Source: Abelmoschus esculentus
Lineage: Eukaryota > Streptophyta > Magnoliopsida > Malvales > Malvaceae
Direction of reading: 5' to 3'
Length of the DNA stretch: 64,000 nt
NCBI GenBank assembly: GCA_035048815.1
Contig: JAUCBN010000017.1
Location: 10,536,936 to 10,600,935 of the forward strand
The position numbers were made by a program, and so were the translations under genes. Under the pieces are notes generated by a model that did no database searches, was not told where the DNA came from, and saw only the letters and a program-made list of their open reading frames with translations. Positions within the stretch are counted from its first letter, which is position 1; every line of letters begins with the position of its first letter. Of the stretch, positions 22,810 through 33,128 are shown piece after piece.

Positions 22810-24484
22810 TGATATGTGCCAAACTTGTTGATGGTGCTGAACGACAAACTTTGATTGTAGGACCTAGGAAGGAAGCAAGTCTCTCGCAAGAAGTCGCTGC
22901 AAAAATGAAGAATTAAGGATAAAGGATGAAAGGAATAGGTGAAATGAATGAAAGGAATAGTTTAGGATCTGATTTGGAAGCGGAAGAGAGGTGATATGTG
23001 GTGTTGACAAGGGTGATGGATGTTTAGGACGTTTTATGGTGATGACAAAGGATCGGGAATGATGATGGAATGAGAGGATATGTAAGGATAATGATATGGT
23101 GAAATGGAAATAGTATCTTAAAGATACTCAAGGAAGAAACTAGGTTATTGAAAACCTAATCCTGAACCTTATATTGATCTTTAAGGGGGGGTGATAAACA
23201 GACTTCGACCCTTTTAGTATATTAAACTAAAAGAACCAGAAGTATCAAGATGGATAGAATATATTCTGAATTGTGTGTTGACGCCCCAAGTACAAAATTA
23301 CTTAAAAAGTCGATAAAATTTTAAGAACTAAACGAGAGAAAATTCTCACAAAGGATAAAATATATTATGAATTGTGTGTTTACAATATGAAATTCAAGTC
23401 CTATTTAAAGTTTTCTAAGGGGTTTGGTTGAAATGACATTTAACTACTCTGATAACCATTCATTTGAATGGTGTCTCCCTCCAAATCTATTAGAAGAGAT
23501 GTAAATTTTCGGTTCAGCCTGCACGGTCCTTAGTAATTGGGTCATATCTCAAGCTGACGATATTGGATTGATGTGATTCAACATTTGTTGGAGAGATAAG
23601 AGATAGAGGAACAACTTTGTTGAAGAAACAGAAACCCAACTCGACAAGTATCCTGCTCTAAATTGGCAAACAAGTGGACCATCATGAATCTGCCCAATGA
23701 AGAGTGCTATATCTTTGTTTTGGCGCCCACTTGCTTTCCCTCCATGATCTTGGCGCCCAATGTGGATTATGGTCAGTCTTGATTCTTGGTGAAGGGTAGG
23801 TGACCTTCAGGTGTTGAGTTGAGAGTGATAGTTGGAGCTGAGGTAAGCTAATCGAGCTATGAGTGAGCTGAATTGAACTGAACTATCTAGCTGAAAGACT
23901 TAGCTAAAGTTTAAAGCTGAAATAAGCTAATCCGAGCTGCCTTTAGCAAAGTGAACTGACCCATTAGCTTCCTTATACTCTCTTCTAGTGTAAGGAGTGT
24001 TTTTGGAGCTGATTCGAATCTCCTAAATCCTCGTTTTGAATTATGCTTCATTTGAGCTCGTATGAGATTTGTGAGCTGACACGGAGTGATCCTTTAGCCC
24101 CTTAAGTATTGTAGGAGTGTTCCATGCATTTCCAAGCTATTCTGAAGTTGGCACCTTGTGTTTCTAGCATTACCTTTCGTTTAGGTTCTTCTGAGCTGAC
24201 TGAGCTGACACCGAGCTAATATTTACTCCTTGAGCTGTAGGTAAGTCCTTTGAAGAAAACATAATAATAGAAATAATGAGAATACTTAAAATAACTTAAT
24301 ATAAATTTAGATCTAAACTGAAACTGAATAATGTGGTTATATTCACTATTCATATTTATAGCCTAAATAAATAACTCTTAAGTAGCTTACTATAAAGTAT
24401 ATAAAAGTAATAAATACTAAGATCAGTAAGGTAACTCACCTTTAATCCCATGCGTGAAATGAAGCATGAAAAAATGAGATAAAT
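22810..24484 (-). repeat. LTR, family C, nearly complete
   Basis: On the minus strand this ends ...GGCACATATCA at 22810. It contains the shared LTR module (about 23515-23640) and a TGAGCTGA-rich block (about 23815-24240). It lacks roughly the first 20-25 bp found in the full copy (start at 8754), where satellite resumes near 24485. No target duplication is visible and no internal element region accompanies it. It is probably a solo LTR with an eroded edge. No gene is seen inside. Confidence 0.75.
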
Positions 24485-24975
24485 GAGAGGGGTCATTCAT
24501 CGCGACATACACTAAAAGAGAGGGGTTGTCTATCACAGTATACGCTCTAAGAAAGGAACCGCTAATCATGACATGCACTCGAAGAGAGGGGTCTTTCTTC
24601 GCGACATACACTCAAAGAGAGAGGTCGTCCATCACTGTATATGCTCTAAGAAAGGGACCATTAATTATGACATGCACTCGAAGAGAGGGGTCATTCATAG
24701 CAACATACGCTGAAAGAGTGGGGTCGTTCATCATGGTATTCGCTCAAACAGAGGGACCGTTCACCATGGCATGCACTCGAAGAGAGGGGTCTTTCATCGC
24801 GACATACGCTCAAAGAGAGGGGTCGTCCATCACGGCATACGCTCAAAGAGAAGGACCGTTCATTATGACATACACTCAAAGAGAGGGATCATTCATTATG
24901 ACATACACTCAAAGAGAGGGATCATTCATCACTACATACGCTCAAAGAGAGGGCTTGTCCATCACGGTTTACGTT
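24485..24975 (+). repeat. 33-bp/99-bp satellite, array 3 (short)
   Basis: About five 99-bp units between the LTR at 22810-24484 and the Athila-like element. It includes a short run of two near-identical monomers ending GATCATTCATTATGACATAC (about 24875-24940). Same direction as the other arrays. Confidence 0.95.
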
Positions 24976-26112
24976 TGATGCATGTCAAATATGCGTAATT
25001 AGTGCAAGTGAACACGTCGCAAGTAAAAAGTGATAAGTATTATCAAGTTATCATCTCCTCAGGGATTGATATACTTAATATGCTTCCTTTGATCTTTTTG
25101 CTCTGTAAGACAAAAGTAAAGACACAAGTAAATTGCATGTTGATTGTACTAAATAAAAGATACTAAATAAGATGAGATCAAATTTGAGAAAGAGGGCAGG
25201 ATCCAGTTGTGTTGTATAGTGTATTTCATTGATATGTTTCTATCTAATGCAATTGCACTATACTGCCTCGGTAGTACTACAGATTACTGCACTTACTCCT
25301 TTCATGAGTCTAACTCTGTCGTTGAAACTCCAACCTATCCCTAGGCCGAGTTAGTATCCTCCAATCAAGTTGAATACCGCACTTACTCCTTTCATGAGTC
25401 TAACTCTCCCGAGTCTAGACAAATAGATTACTTACAAACTTCTCTCCCGAGCTTGAATGCAAGAACAAAGAATGGCAAAGAGTAAGCAATCTTTGATATT
25501 TTATTGCACTAAAACAAGAAACAAGATACAATCTCCTCTCACTAATACTCAACAACTTTCACCTAGACCCTAAGAAAGTTTAGAACATGATGGGAAGAAT
25601 GGTTCCTAGGGTAAACTCTCTCAAATTCGGCTCTCTTAGTCCCTTGGACGGCTATGCCTTGTATAGGCTTGGCCTAGGTCAAACCTTTCCTAAATAGCGT
25701 ACAACTTGGAGTAGATAACAAGTTATGTACATAGGTTAAATATTTATAAGTTTAATTCTTCTAGAAGGCTTTTTCCCGCGTGGCCTTGTCCTTGGGCTTT
25801 TGATGTGTTGTTCAGCTCCGATCTTTGGGCTTCTTGTCCAACAACATTCTCCATATTTTTCTCCTTAGTTTGTCTATCATATTGCTGCCTCGACATCAGG
25901 TCCTGCCTCGGCCTCATTTTGCTGCCGCGGCAACACTTGTTCCTGCATAGACATGAAAATGCAATAAACTGTCTTTTCTATAAATGTTATCTTTAATAGC
26001 ATCATCCCTAAATATATTATATTAAGTACATGCATTGGTTCAAGTAGGTGTATAATTGATGATAAGTTCCCATGAAAAGTGTAGAAAGTGATGGTGAGTT
26101 GAGCACTTATCA
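24976..26112 (-). repeat. 3' LTR of the Athila-like element
   Basis: 1137 bp. On the minus strand it begins TGATAAGTGCTCAAC (26112) after a G-rich polypurine tract and ends GACATGCATCA (24976) against the satellite. It carries several copies of a CTGCCTCGG-type motif. Plus-strand open frames such as 25805-25996 are not recognised. Confidence 0.85.
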
Positions 26113-27779
26113 CACCCCCAAACTCGAACTATTGCTTGTCCTCAAGTAATGCAAACCATCAATTTGTCAAACTCTATTCTTCTTTGGTCTTATACTTCCA
26201 TCTATTCTCCCCACCATAACTATGTCTATTATTTAGACTTAACCTTTCGGTTACCTAAGGGTGTACCTAGAAGACAAACTATAAGGTTAGTGTGTGTGTA
26301 CGTTTTTGTGGACAAGTTTGATTAAGGGATTTCTTAGATAAACTCTAAGTTCAAGACAAATAGATTTTGATTTAGTGTACTCTTCTTAAAACAATAATTT
26401 CTTGAGCCAATTCCGGGCACCTCTAGCATGAAGAAGAGTATTTCCTAAAGCCGGTGATAGGAACCTCTAGTCACCTTTCCAGAGATCTAAGTCTTTATCA
26501 CCTAATTAGTTTATTAAAAGAATTCCTATAACCAAACAAGTCCCAAAAGTGTTTTAAATTTCAACATATAGTAAGCTTCTAAGTTTTTCTCCTTAAGTAT
26601 CCTATAATTAAGCCTTCAAAACAGAACCTAACTATGGTAAGGAGAAAGATTTCTATTGTCTTCAAGAATAAACTAAGACAATACTGATGATAGGCAGTGT
26701 AAGAGTATGGGCAACAATTTCAAGTGAACTGATGGATATAAAACAAAAATTTTATCACTAAAAACTTCATTTTCATGGTAGGGCCGCGGCAGTAGATTGC
26801 CTCGGTAGTAGCTCTACACCCCCAAACTCAAACCAAGCATTGTCCTCAACGCTTAATTTAGGGGTAGGCAGTAGGTAACAAAATATAAGCAGTGAATTTT
26901 TTTATATGAGCAATAAATAAAAGAAAGAAGAGAAATTATAATAATTTAGAAGAGCTTTCTTCCACAATTTGTTTTCTCGATCTTGTTGTTGATTGTTGTG
27001 CCCTTGGTGATGGCGATGGCTTTGCTCGTCTTGGTGGCTGAACTCTCGTTGGTGTTGCTCGTTACGTGGGAGCATTAACCTCTTCTCCTCCTTCATCTTC
27101 AGTGTTCATTATTTATGTTCCTCCTTCATTCTCTGGATCTGCCCTGGCATTCTGAATGTTTGCCTTGGCAGTGTTTGAGCTCTGATTGAAATAGGCATCT
27201 ATCTTAATAGATAGACTGCCCATTGGGATTGGGGATCTTGGGGGAGTGTTGAAGACTGCACTTCGCATGGAAAGTCTTCTATTGGCACATGATGCCACGG
27301 CAGGATCTGCTGCCCTAGATGGGCCAACTGCGTGGAACTGTTGTTGTGATCTAGAGGAGAAGAATGGCCAAGGCCCTAGGGCTGGAGTAGTTTATGTGTA
27401 GGGCGCTGCTGTGACGAATATGTTTGTAGATAATTCTGGAAATTGCTCCCCTTGACTAGGGAAGTTCTGAATCATCATTTGGGCAAGAGTGATTTTGAAC
27501 TCTCTCTGATATTCCATGTATCTTTGCTGGCAAAGGTCAATAGCTTCCATCCTCTAAAGAATCTCTTGGTAGGGGTCTGCTGAGGTAGTGGCTTGGGCAG
27601 TGCCAGGCATCTCTGTCGTGTATTGGCTCCACAACAGTGTCGACAGTGAACTGTTGAGGGGTTGCCTGGGCAGGCTTTGCCTGTGTGATCTGCATAACTC
27701 TGTGGCAGAATTCTTTTGTCCATCCTTGCCTGTTTGGTGTGTATTCATCCGTATCTTCTATTGTACTCCTGTAGCAATG
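26113..27779 (-). other. 3' noncoding region of the Athila-like element with two polypurine tracts
   Basis: No convincing coding region here. Adjacent to the LTR, the minus strand reads GAGTTTGGGGGTG, the functional polypurine tract. A second copy of the same motif occurs on the minus strand around 26816-26828, at an internal site. Athila/Tat elements are known for long 3' regions and duplicated PPT-like tracts. Minus-strand open frames at 26902-27298 and 27475-27782 have no family I recognise. Confidence 0.55.
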
Positions 27780-28219
27780 CACAAACTAGAGATTAAACAA
27801 AGGAAATATAAAGGTCCATGTTCCTTCTTACCACACTCGTGTATTTCACGTAAAATAATCTCTCCAACATTTATGCTCCTCTTGTTGATGATGGATTGGA
27901 TGAGCACCAATCTCTTGCGGTCCACTGTGCTGTTGTGGGAGGTGGGGATGAGACGTCTCCTGACAAAGATACACTATAGCTTAGTCTCGGGCTTTAGACT
28001 TTGCCATGTTACAGAACCTTTATGGGCACCGGTTTTTCAAAGGGTATTGTTGTAACAAAGGTCATCTTTGATCAACTCGTAGTCCTGAGTGGTGACATCC
28101 TCCACGAATTTGGCATGAACATCACGGATGGGTATGAGGCCATAGAAATCGTTGATTGCTTCGACATCAAGGCGGACAAGCTTGCCTCAGTAGTGGACGT
28201 AGAGGTTGTCCTTGCTCGG
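27780..28219 (-). pseudogene. Putative plant transposon protein domain, remnant (PF20167-like)
   Basis: Reading the minus strand from 28219 gives a domain with several stops but clear family motifs: RRRLIPTSHNSTVDRKR, then INKRSINVGEIILREIHEC, then GPLYF. These match, from memory, the 'putative plant transposon protein' domain carried by many plant Ty3/gypsy elements after or before pol. Its biochemical role is unknown. Stops in the first half (for example between YNNTL and KTGAHKG) and loss of its N-terminus to the nested LTR at 28220 make it a pseudogene. Confidence 0.65.
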
Positions 28220-29153
28220 TGATATAAAATATACAGCGGGATAGATGGTGGTGGTGGTATGATGCTGGATAGATTTGTCCTTGGCACCCTCCTACTCGCA
28301 ATTGAATAGGCAAACACCTGCAAACGAAACGAATCTCTCCGGTGAATTGATGATATGTCGTTGTCCTAGGCACCCTCATATCCGTAATTAGATAGGCAAA
28401 CACCATAATCGGCTCTAACTCATCCTCCTAAACGCGATTGCTTAGGCAAGCGAGAGTGTGAAGATAATCTCCCTTATAAAAACCTGAAGTACTTATGTTG
28501 AAGAAGACTTCTGATAAGAAAAATAGCAAGGTGACAACCTTGCAAATAAAATGGCCCAAGGCCAAGAGTTTTTATAACTCAAAAATTCATATTCTTCATG
28601 TCTTTTTACAAGAGAAGAGTCTACCCCTTTTATAGTCTAAAGGAGACCTTAGAATTGCCTAATAGATAGCTGATCAATCCCTAAATATCAGCATATGGAT
28701 AGCTTAATAGAATAAATACCCTAAAATCAGCTTATGGATAGCTAATTAAAAGGAATCTTAGGGAATCAAAAAAAATATTAATAAAAATGGTCAAAGATTT
28801 ATAATCCAACTTTGAATTAATTTATTTTAATGTCAAATTCGTCCAAAAACTTTATATAGTAGCTTTTGGGCTGAATTTTACAAAATCCTATAATAATCCC
28901 GTATCCAGTTTCCTGCACGCGCAATCTTCAGTTAAACAAACATATCTTGAGCTCCCGATATCCAATTGATGCATTTCAAGATGCGTTGAAAAGGTAACTG
29001 AATGACAGTCAATTTGTAAGAAAACAACTCTGCCAAAAAATGCACGAAACCCATCTAAAAAGACAACGCAAATTTGCTGACTTTCCAGACTTTACCAACA
29101 AATTCAGATTTTTGCTCAAGGTGCATTACTTTAGCCCTCTCATACATGTATCA
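28220..29153 (-). repeat. LTR of a smaller chromovirus-like element nested in the Athila-like element
   Basis: 934 bp. On the minus strand it starts TGATACATGTATG (29153) and ends TATATCA (28220). Directly upstream on that strand lies a purine-rich tract (GAGGAGTGGGAGAA) preceded by codons reading RANLFEEWEN, the typical end of a chromovirus Pol before its PPT. This identifies it as a 3' LTR. It interrupts the plant transposon protein domain. It contains the shared LTR module (about 28945-29010). The open frames 28072-28406 are shadows. Confidence 0.65.
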
Positions 29154-29509
29154 TTCTCCCACTCCTCAAAAAGATTCGCCCTCGAATCTAAACTGATGAT
29201 TGGAGGAAGTTCATCAAAGATTAAAGTACCGTGGAAGAGAAGTCATCTTGAAAATTCAACAAGAAAATAAAGAAAAAAAAAAGAAAAAATATAGTAAGAT
29301 AGATGGTGCTCCCGATATCCAATTGATGCGTTTCAAGATGCGTTGAAAAGGTAACTGAATGCCGGTCAATTTATAAGAAGACAACTCTGCCCAGAAATGC
29401 ACGAAACCCATCCAAAAAGACAACGCAAGTTTGCTGACTTTCCAGAGTTACCAACAAATTCAAATTTTTGCTCAAGGTGCATTACTTTAGACCTCTTATA
29501 CATGTATCA
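29154..29509 (-). repeat. Internal scrap and 5' LTR stub of the nested element
   Basis: 29304-29509 repeats the first ~200 bp of the LTR at 28950-29153 (same start TGATACATGTAT at 29509). 29154-29303 holds the polypurine tract, the last Pol codons and an A-rich stretch. The nested element is thus reduced to a partial 5' LTR, about 150 bp of interior and a full 3' LTR. The flanks CTCGG (28215-28219) and CTTGA (29510-29514) do not form a convincing target duplication. Confidence 0.6.
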
Positions 29510-30124
29510 CTTGACCCATGTGCATAAAATTCTCGCACTATAGTGGCATTTGCCTGGGGAGGTTGTAGGCAAAAAATCTCTCGTTCTTGATATTTAATCT
29601 TGTTGAACAAGTAATGTTCGATGCCGAAGTTTTCTTTCTCGGTGCATTATCATCTTGATATTTAATCTCGGTGCACTATAGTGGCATCAAGAATGCAAGA
29701 GTGAATAGTTCAAGAGAAGGATGCTGCTTATATAGGCCTCGGCCTTGTAGCCGTTTAAACTACTAGCTGTTTTGTAGCCGTTTTGAATTTACTGCCCGTT
29801 AGCATTTACTGTCGCGACGTAAGACTCAGCAGATAGCCGTTACACTATTTCTGCCCGTTGGGATTGTTGCAGCTTCTAATACTGTTTACTGCCTCAGCAG
29901 AATTCCTACTGTGAACTATTTCTCCCTTATTCTTGCTTTTATTGTCCTAAAAAAACTTAAAATAAAAACATCAATAACAAAAATTAAAAAAAATAAAAAA
30001 ATAAATCCTAAACTTAAAACTAATCCTCATATAATAAAGTAGAAGGAAAGAGATTATGTTACTGGTGGAGTGCATGTAAATGCATCTCCCAATTTACTTA
30101 TCTCTTGTTAGCCTAGATTTTTCT
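29510..30124 (-). other. Athila-like internal noncoding segment at the site of the missing RT and integrase
   Basis: In a complete element this region, downstream of the protease on the minus strand, should encode RT, RNase H and integrase. I see only AT-rich sequence with an A-rich run (about 29945-30005), a GTAGCCGTTT repeat near 29746-29785 and CTGCCTCAGCAG at 29889-29900. No conserved polymerase motif was found in any frame. Confidence 0.5.
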
Positions 30125-31145
30125 TCAAGTGTTGGCCTTTCCCTTCTGCTTTGTGTCCATCCTTATTTTCTGCCTCCACCTCGGGGTTAATTTTCTTGTC
30201 AAATAATCTACCGAGCATGCTGCCGAGGTAGGATATCTTGGTGTCCACGTCTGTTGTGTGGAGGACTTTGCACTCTTTTGGATCATCAAATTTTTTTTCA
30301 ATTTGTGGAATGCATTGAGTTTGACTTGTTGGTCATTGACCCTCATTGTCAACTCTCCATTTCCCACATCAATTAAGGTTTGTCCAGTAAAAAGGATAGG
30401 TCTTACCAGGATGATCGGTGCATTATCATCTGCTTCACAGTCAAGGACAAGGAAGTCGGCAGGAAAAATAAATTTTTCTACCCTTACCAATATGTCCTCT
30501 ATTTTTCCTTCAAGATGTACATAGGATCTATCCGCAAGTTGGAGCAGCACTGTCGTAGGCTTTTGTCCTTCCTATTCCAAGCTTTTGAAAGACTGATTTG
30601 GGAATGAGATTGATGCTTGCTCCTAGGTCACATAATGTCATTCCTTCATAACTGTTACCAATCACACAAGGTATTATTGTAAAGCATCCATGATCCTTCA
30701 GTTTGGGTGACATGCGATTGTGCAGCATTGTCATGCATCCTTCAGTTGTTGCCACTGTTTCAAACTCATCTAGCTTTATTCTTTTAGATACAATTTCTTT
30801 CAAGAATTTAGCATAGTTGGGCACTTGTTCAATTGCCTCAACAAATGGCAAGTTGATGTGGACTTGCTTTAAAATATCCATGAACTTTTTGAACTGGTGG
30901 TCTTGTTTTTGTTTTTTCAACCTTTGTGGGAAAGGTGGTGGTGGTCTCATCTCTTCTAGGGTTTCTTTGGTTTGGAATTTAATACCTGGAACCACTGTGC
31001 TTCTTACTGTCTCAGCAATTAGTTCATGTGTTGTCGAGCTCTCTGCTGGGGAAGTGTTCTCATGTTCAGTTTGTTTAGCATCCAAGTTCTCCTTGTCTGA
31101 TTCCTCATGTGTTGCTGGTGGAACTTTGGTTGTTGGCTTGCCCAT
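30125..31145 (-). pseudogene. Aspartic protease region of the Athila-like element, frameshifted
   Basis: Two overlapping minus-strand frames together give an Athila/Tat protease. 31145-30528 (205 aa) has an acidic and proline-rich linker, then CMTMLHNRMSPKLKDHGCFT and the active-site region LCDLGASINLIPKSV near its end. The frame breaks near 30540 and continues at 30550-30125 with LQLADRSYVHLEGKIEDILV, FPADFLVLDCE and a final VRPILFTGQTLIDV segment. The active-site D-L-G in place of D-S/T-G is usual in this group. The frameshift inactivates it. No RT follows. Confidence 0.82.
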
Positions 31146-31463
31146 TGTCTCTTTAAGCTGTAGGCCACTTCTTGTGGTGATTGCTTTACATTGTTCATGG
31201 CCTATTCCTTTAGCAACTTCAATATTGCTAGGTAGTTCTCTCTGTGGTCTAGTATCTGATTTTGAGTAAATTGACCAACTTGAGTTTCTAGTGATTTAAT
31301 AGCAGCTTCCTGATTTTGCAGCTTCCTGATTTTGCAGCCTCATCTCAATACTATTCACGAAGTCATCAGTTCTCTTAAAGAAACTACTGTTCTCTGCCAT
31401 ATATGATTTTGTTTTCATTATGAAGGCCTTGAGAGTATTTTCTAATGAGTTTATAGGTTGTTG

Positions 31464-32639
31464 CTAATGCATCTGCTGCTGCGACAGTGGTTGCTGAACA
31501 TGCTGCTGCAGCAGTGTATTTTGATAACCTGTGGCTTGGTTAGTGGTGTTCAAGGCATTATTAGGATTGCTCCATGAAAAATTTGGATGCTTTTTCCATG
31601 CCGGATTGTATGTATTTGACACCATATTGTTGTTCCGGTTGTAATTTCCCACATAAAAACCAAATTCCTCATCATGCATATACTCAGAAGAATTGATCAC
31701 TTTTACCTCGTGAGTATTTTGTTGTACTTGCATATTTTGAACTATCTTGGTTAAAGATGTCAATTGTGCTACCACTAAATTGGTAGTTTCTAGTTCATTC
31801 ACTGTGGCTTGGCGTCTTAATCCTCCTCGCCTAGAAGTAGTAGGGAATTGAAAATCGTTCCTTGCGAGTTTGTTCAAAATCTCAATAACTTCTTCCGGAG
31901 CTTTTTCAAGGAGTGTTTCATTTTCCGAGGTATCTAACATCATCCTTATCGCGGCATTGGTAGCATTGTAGAACATGGTTACTTGTGTCCATAGTGGAAA
32001 TCTATGTAATGGACATTTGTTTAGTAACTCTCTGTAGCGTTCCCAAGCCTCGTACATAGGTTCGTCATCAGCTTGTCGAAAAGAAGTAATTTCATTACGG
32101 ATTCGATCATATAAGTTTGTAGGGTTAAATCGCGTAATGAATTCTCGGTAGAGTTCACTCGAAGATCCAATAGATCCTGCCGGAATGCTATTTAACCAGG
32201 TCTTGGCCCTATCCCTCACTGAATAGGGCAAAAATTTTAATCTCAAAATGTCTTCATAGACTCCGTGAATTTTGAATGAGTTGCAAACTTCCATGAAGGA
32301 CTTGAGATGTTGCCTATCATGTTCAGTTACAAACCCACAAAATTGTCCAATAGTATTAAGCATATTGAACATCACTGGTTTGAGTTCAAAGTGGGTTGCT
32401 CCTATCTCTGGTGTAACAACTCCATGGTTCAATCCATTCAGATCTTCTACCAGAAAATCTCTAATAGTTAACTGCCGCGGCAGTGGTTGCTGTGGAAGGC
32501 CTTCATTGCCAGCAGGTAGGTTCTAGTTTCCTTGATTTACTGTCATGGCTCCTTGGATCTGTCTTCTCAACCCTTGGTAGGTTCTCCCAATTTCTGGATC
32601 GATCTCGTACAGTGGATTGCTAGGGTTGGCTTTGATCAT
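31464..32639 (-). pseudogene. Gag of the Athila-like element
   Basis: The likely start is ATG at 32639-32637 (MIKANPSNPLYEIDPEIG), with a stop near 32525. An open run of 322 codons follows from 32432 to 31464. It contains the Retrotrans_gag pattern: RLKFLPYSVRDRAKTWLNS, LYREFITRFNP, EAWERYRELLNKCP and WTQVTMFYNA. The C-terminus is rich in Gln and Asn (TQNTHEV-like, QQPLSQQQ). No zinc knuckle is visible. Gag would form the particle core. One stop separates the start from the body; otherwise it is well preserved compared with the rest of the element. Confidence 0.88.
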
Positions 32640-32731
32640 ACACAAAAAATAAACCTAGTAAAAAAATAATAATAAAATTAAAATAACTAAAATAAAAGCA
32701 AGAAATAAAGAAAATAAAATTTAGTTGTCAA

Positions 32732-32749
32732 TCCCCGGCAACGGCGCCA
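32732..32749 (-). other. Primer-binding site for tRNA-Asp
   Basis: On the minus strand the site reads TGGCGCCGTTGCCGGGGA, 18 nt, the tRNA-Asp-type PBS common in Athila and related plant elements. It lies a few bases inside the LTR end at 32756, which fixes element orientation as minus. Confidence 0.9.
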
Positions 32750-32755
32750 AAAACT

Positions 32756-32796
32756 TGATGCGTGTCAAATATGCGCAATTAGTGCAAGTGAACACG
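32756..32796 (-). repeat. 5' LTR remnant of the Athila-like element (41 bp)
   Basis: Matches 24976-25016 except for two substitutions (for example TGATGCGTG versus TGATGCATG). The other ~1100 bp of this LTR are gone. The join to the protease fragment at 32797 shares a short ACGCC with both parents (compare 44005-44010), as in microhomology-mediated joining. Confidence 0.85.
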
Positions 32797-33128
32797 CCAA
32801 AACAAGTGCAAAGTGATTAGATTTTGATGAAACAAAGTGTGGAGGCTTGGAAACAAGAGAAGATCCAAACCAAGCTTAAAGAAGGAAGACCTAAGGAAGA
32901 AAAGGCATCTGGCAGCATCAAGTTGAATAGGGAATGTCTTTTGACACATCACGTGATCATTTCTGAATTTTCTAACCCAAAAGAAGCCAAAAAGTTCCCA
33001 TCTTGTTTTTAGAAACTCAAGGAGTTAGAAGGCCATGCACGGAAAAACCATGTCATTCCCATTGCTAAGGGAGATTCCAGCACCAAGGGGTTCGATTTGA
33101 GGACAAATCGCCCAAAAGAAGGAGGGGA
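32797..33128 (+). pseudogene. Protease C-terminus and polypurine tract of the gag-only CRM relative, copy 2
   Basis: Starts abruptly at CCAAAACAAGTGCAAAG, equivalent to 1274 and 44007 in the other copies. It encodes the Lys/Glu-rich linker (WKQEKIQTKLKEGRPKEEK), has a stop at 33010-33012, then reads GFDLRTNRPKEGGD and ends in the polypurine tract AAAAGAAGGAGGGGA. Everything upstream has been replaced by the Athila-like element. No RT or integrase lies between protease and LTR. Confidence 0.8.

Larger units (their letters stand above)
24976..32796 (-). mobile_element. Athila/Tat-like Ty3/gypsy element, non-autonomous, 5' LTR almost lost
   Basis: Minus-strand element of about 7.8 kb. In transcription order it has a 41-bp remnant of the 5' LTR (32796-32756), a tRNA-Asp-type PBS, Gag (32639-31464), a frameshifted protease (31145-30125), a nested LTR element (29509-28220), a remnant of the 'putative plant transposon protein' domain (28219-27780), a long noncoding 3' region, a polypurine tract and a full 3' LTR (26112-24976). 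No reverse transcriptase, RNase H or integrase frame was found. The 24976-25016 and 32756-32796 segments are near-identical and define the LTR ends. The lineage rests on the PBS, the Gag type and the extra domain. Confidence 0.85.

Noticed and set aside
25805..26113. Short Cys/Leu-rich plus-strand frame and minus frame in the Athila LTR as small secreted proteins
   Set aside because: They lie within an LTR, with no start context or homolog, and fit random open frames.
27475..28406. Overlapping minus- and plus-strand open frames near 27.5-28.4 kb as separate genes
   Set aside because: No family motif. The only supported reading is the broken plant transposon protein domain at 27780-28219; the rest are frame shadows.
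28215..29514. Target duplication for the nested LTR element
   Set aside because: CTCGG and CTTGA do not match; either eroded or not the true ends.
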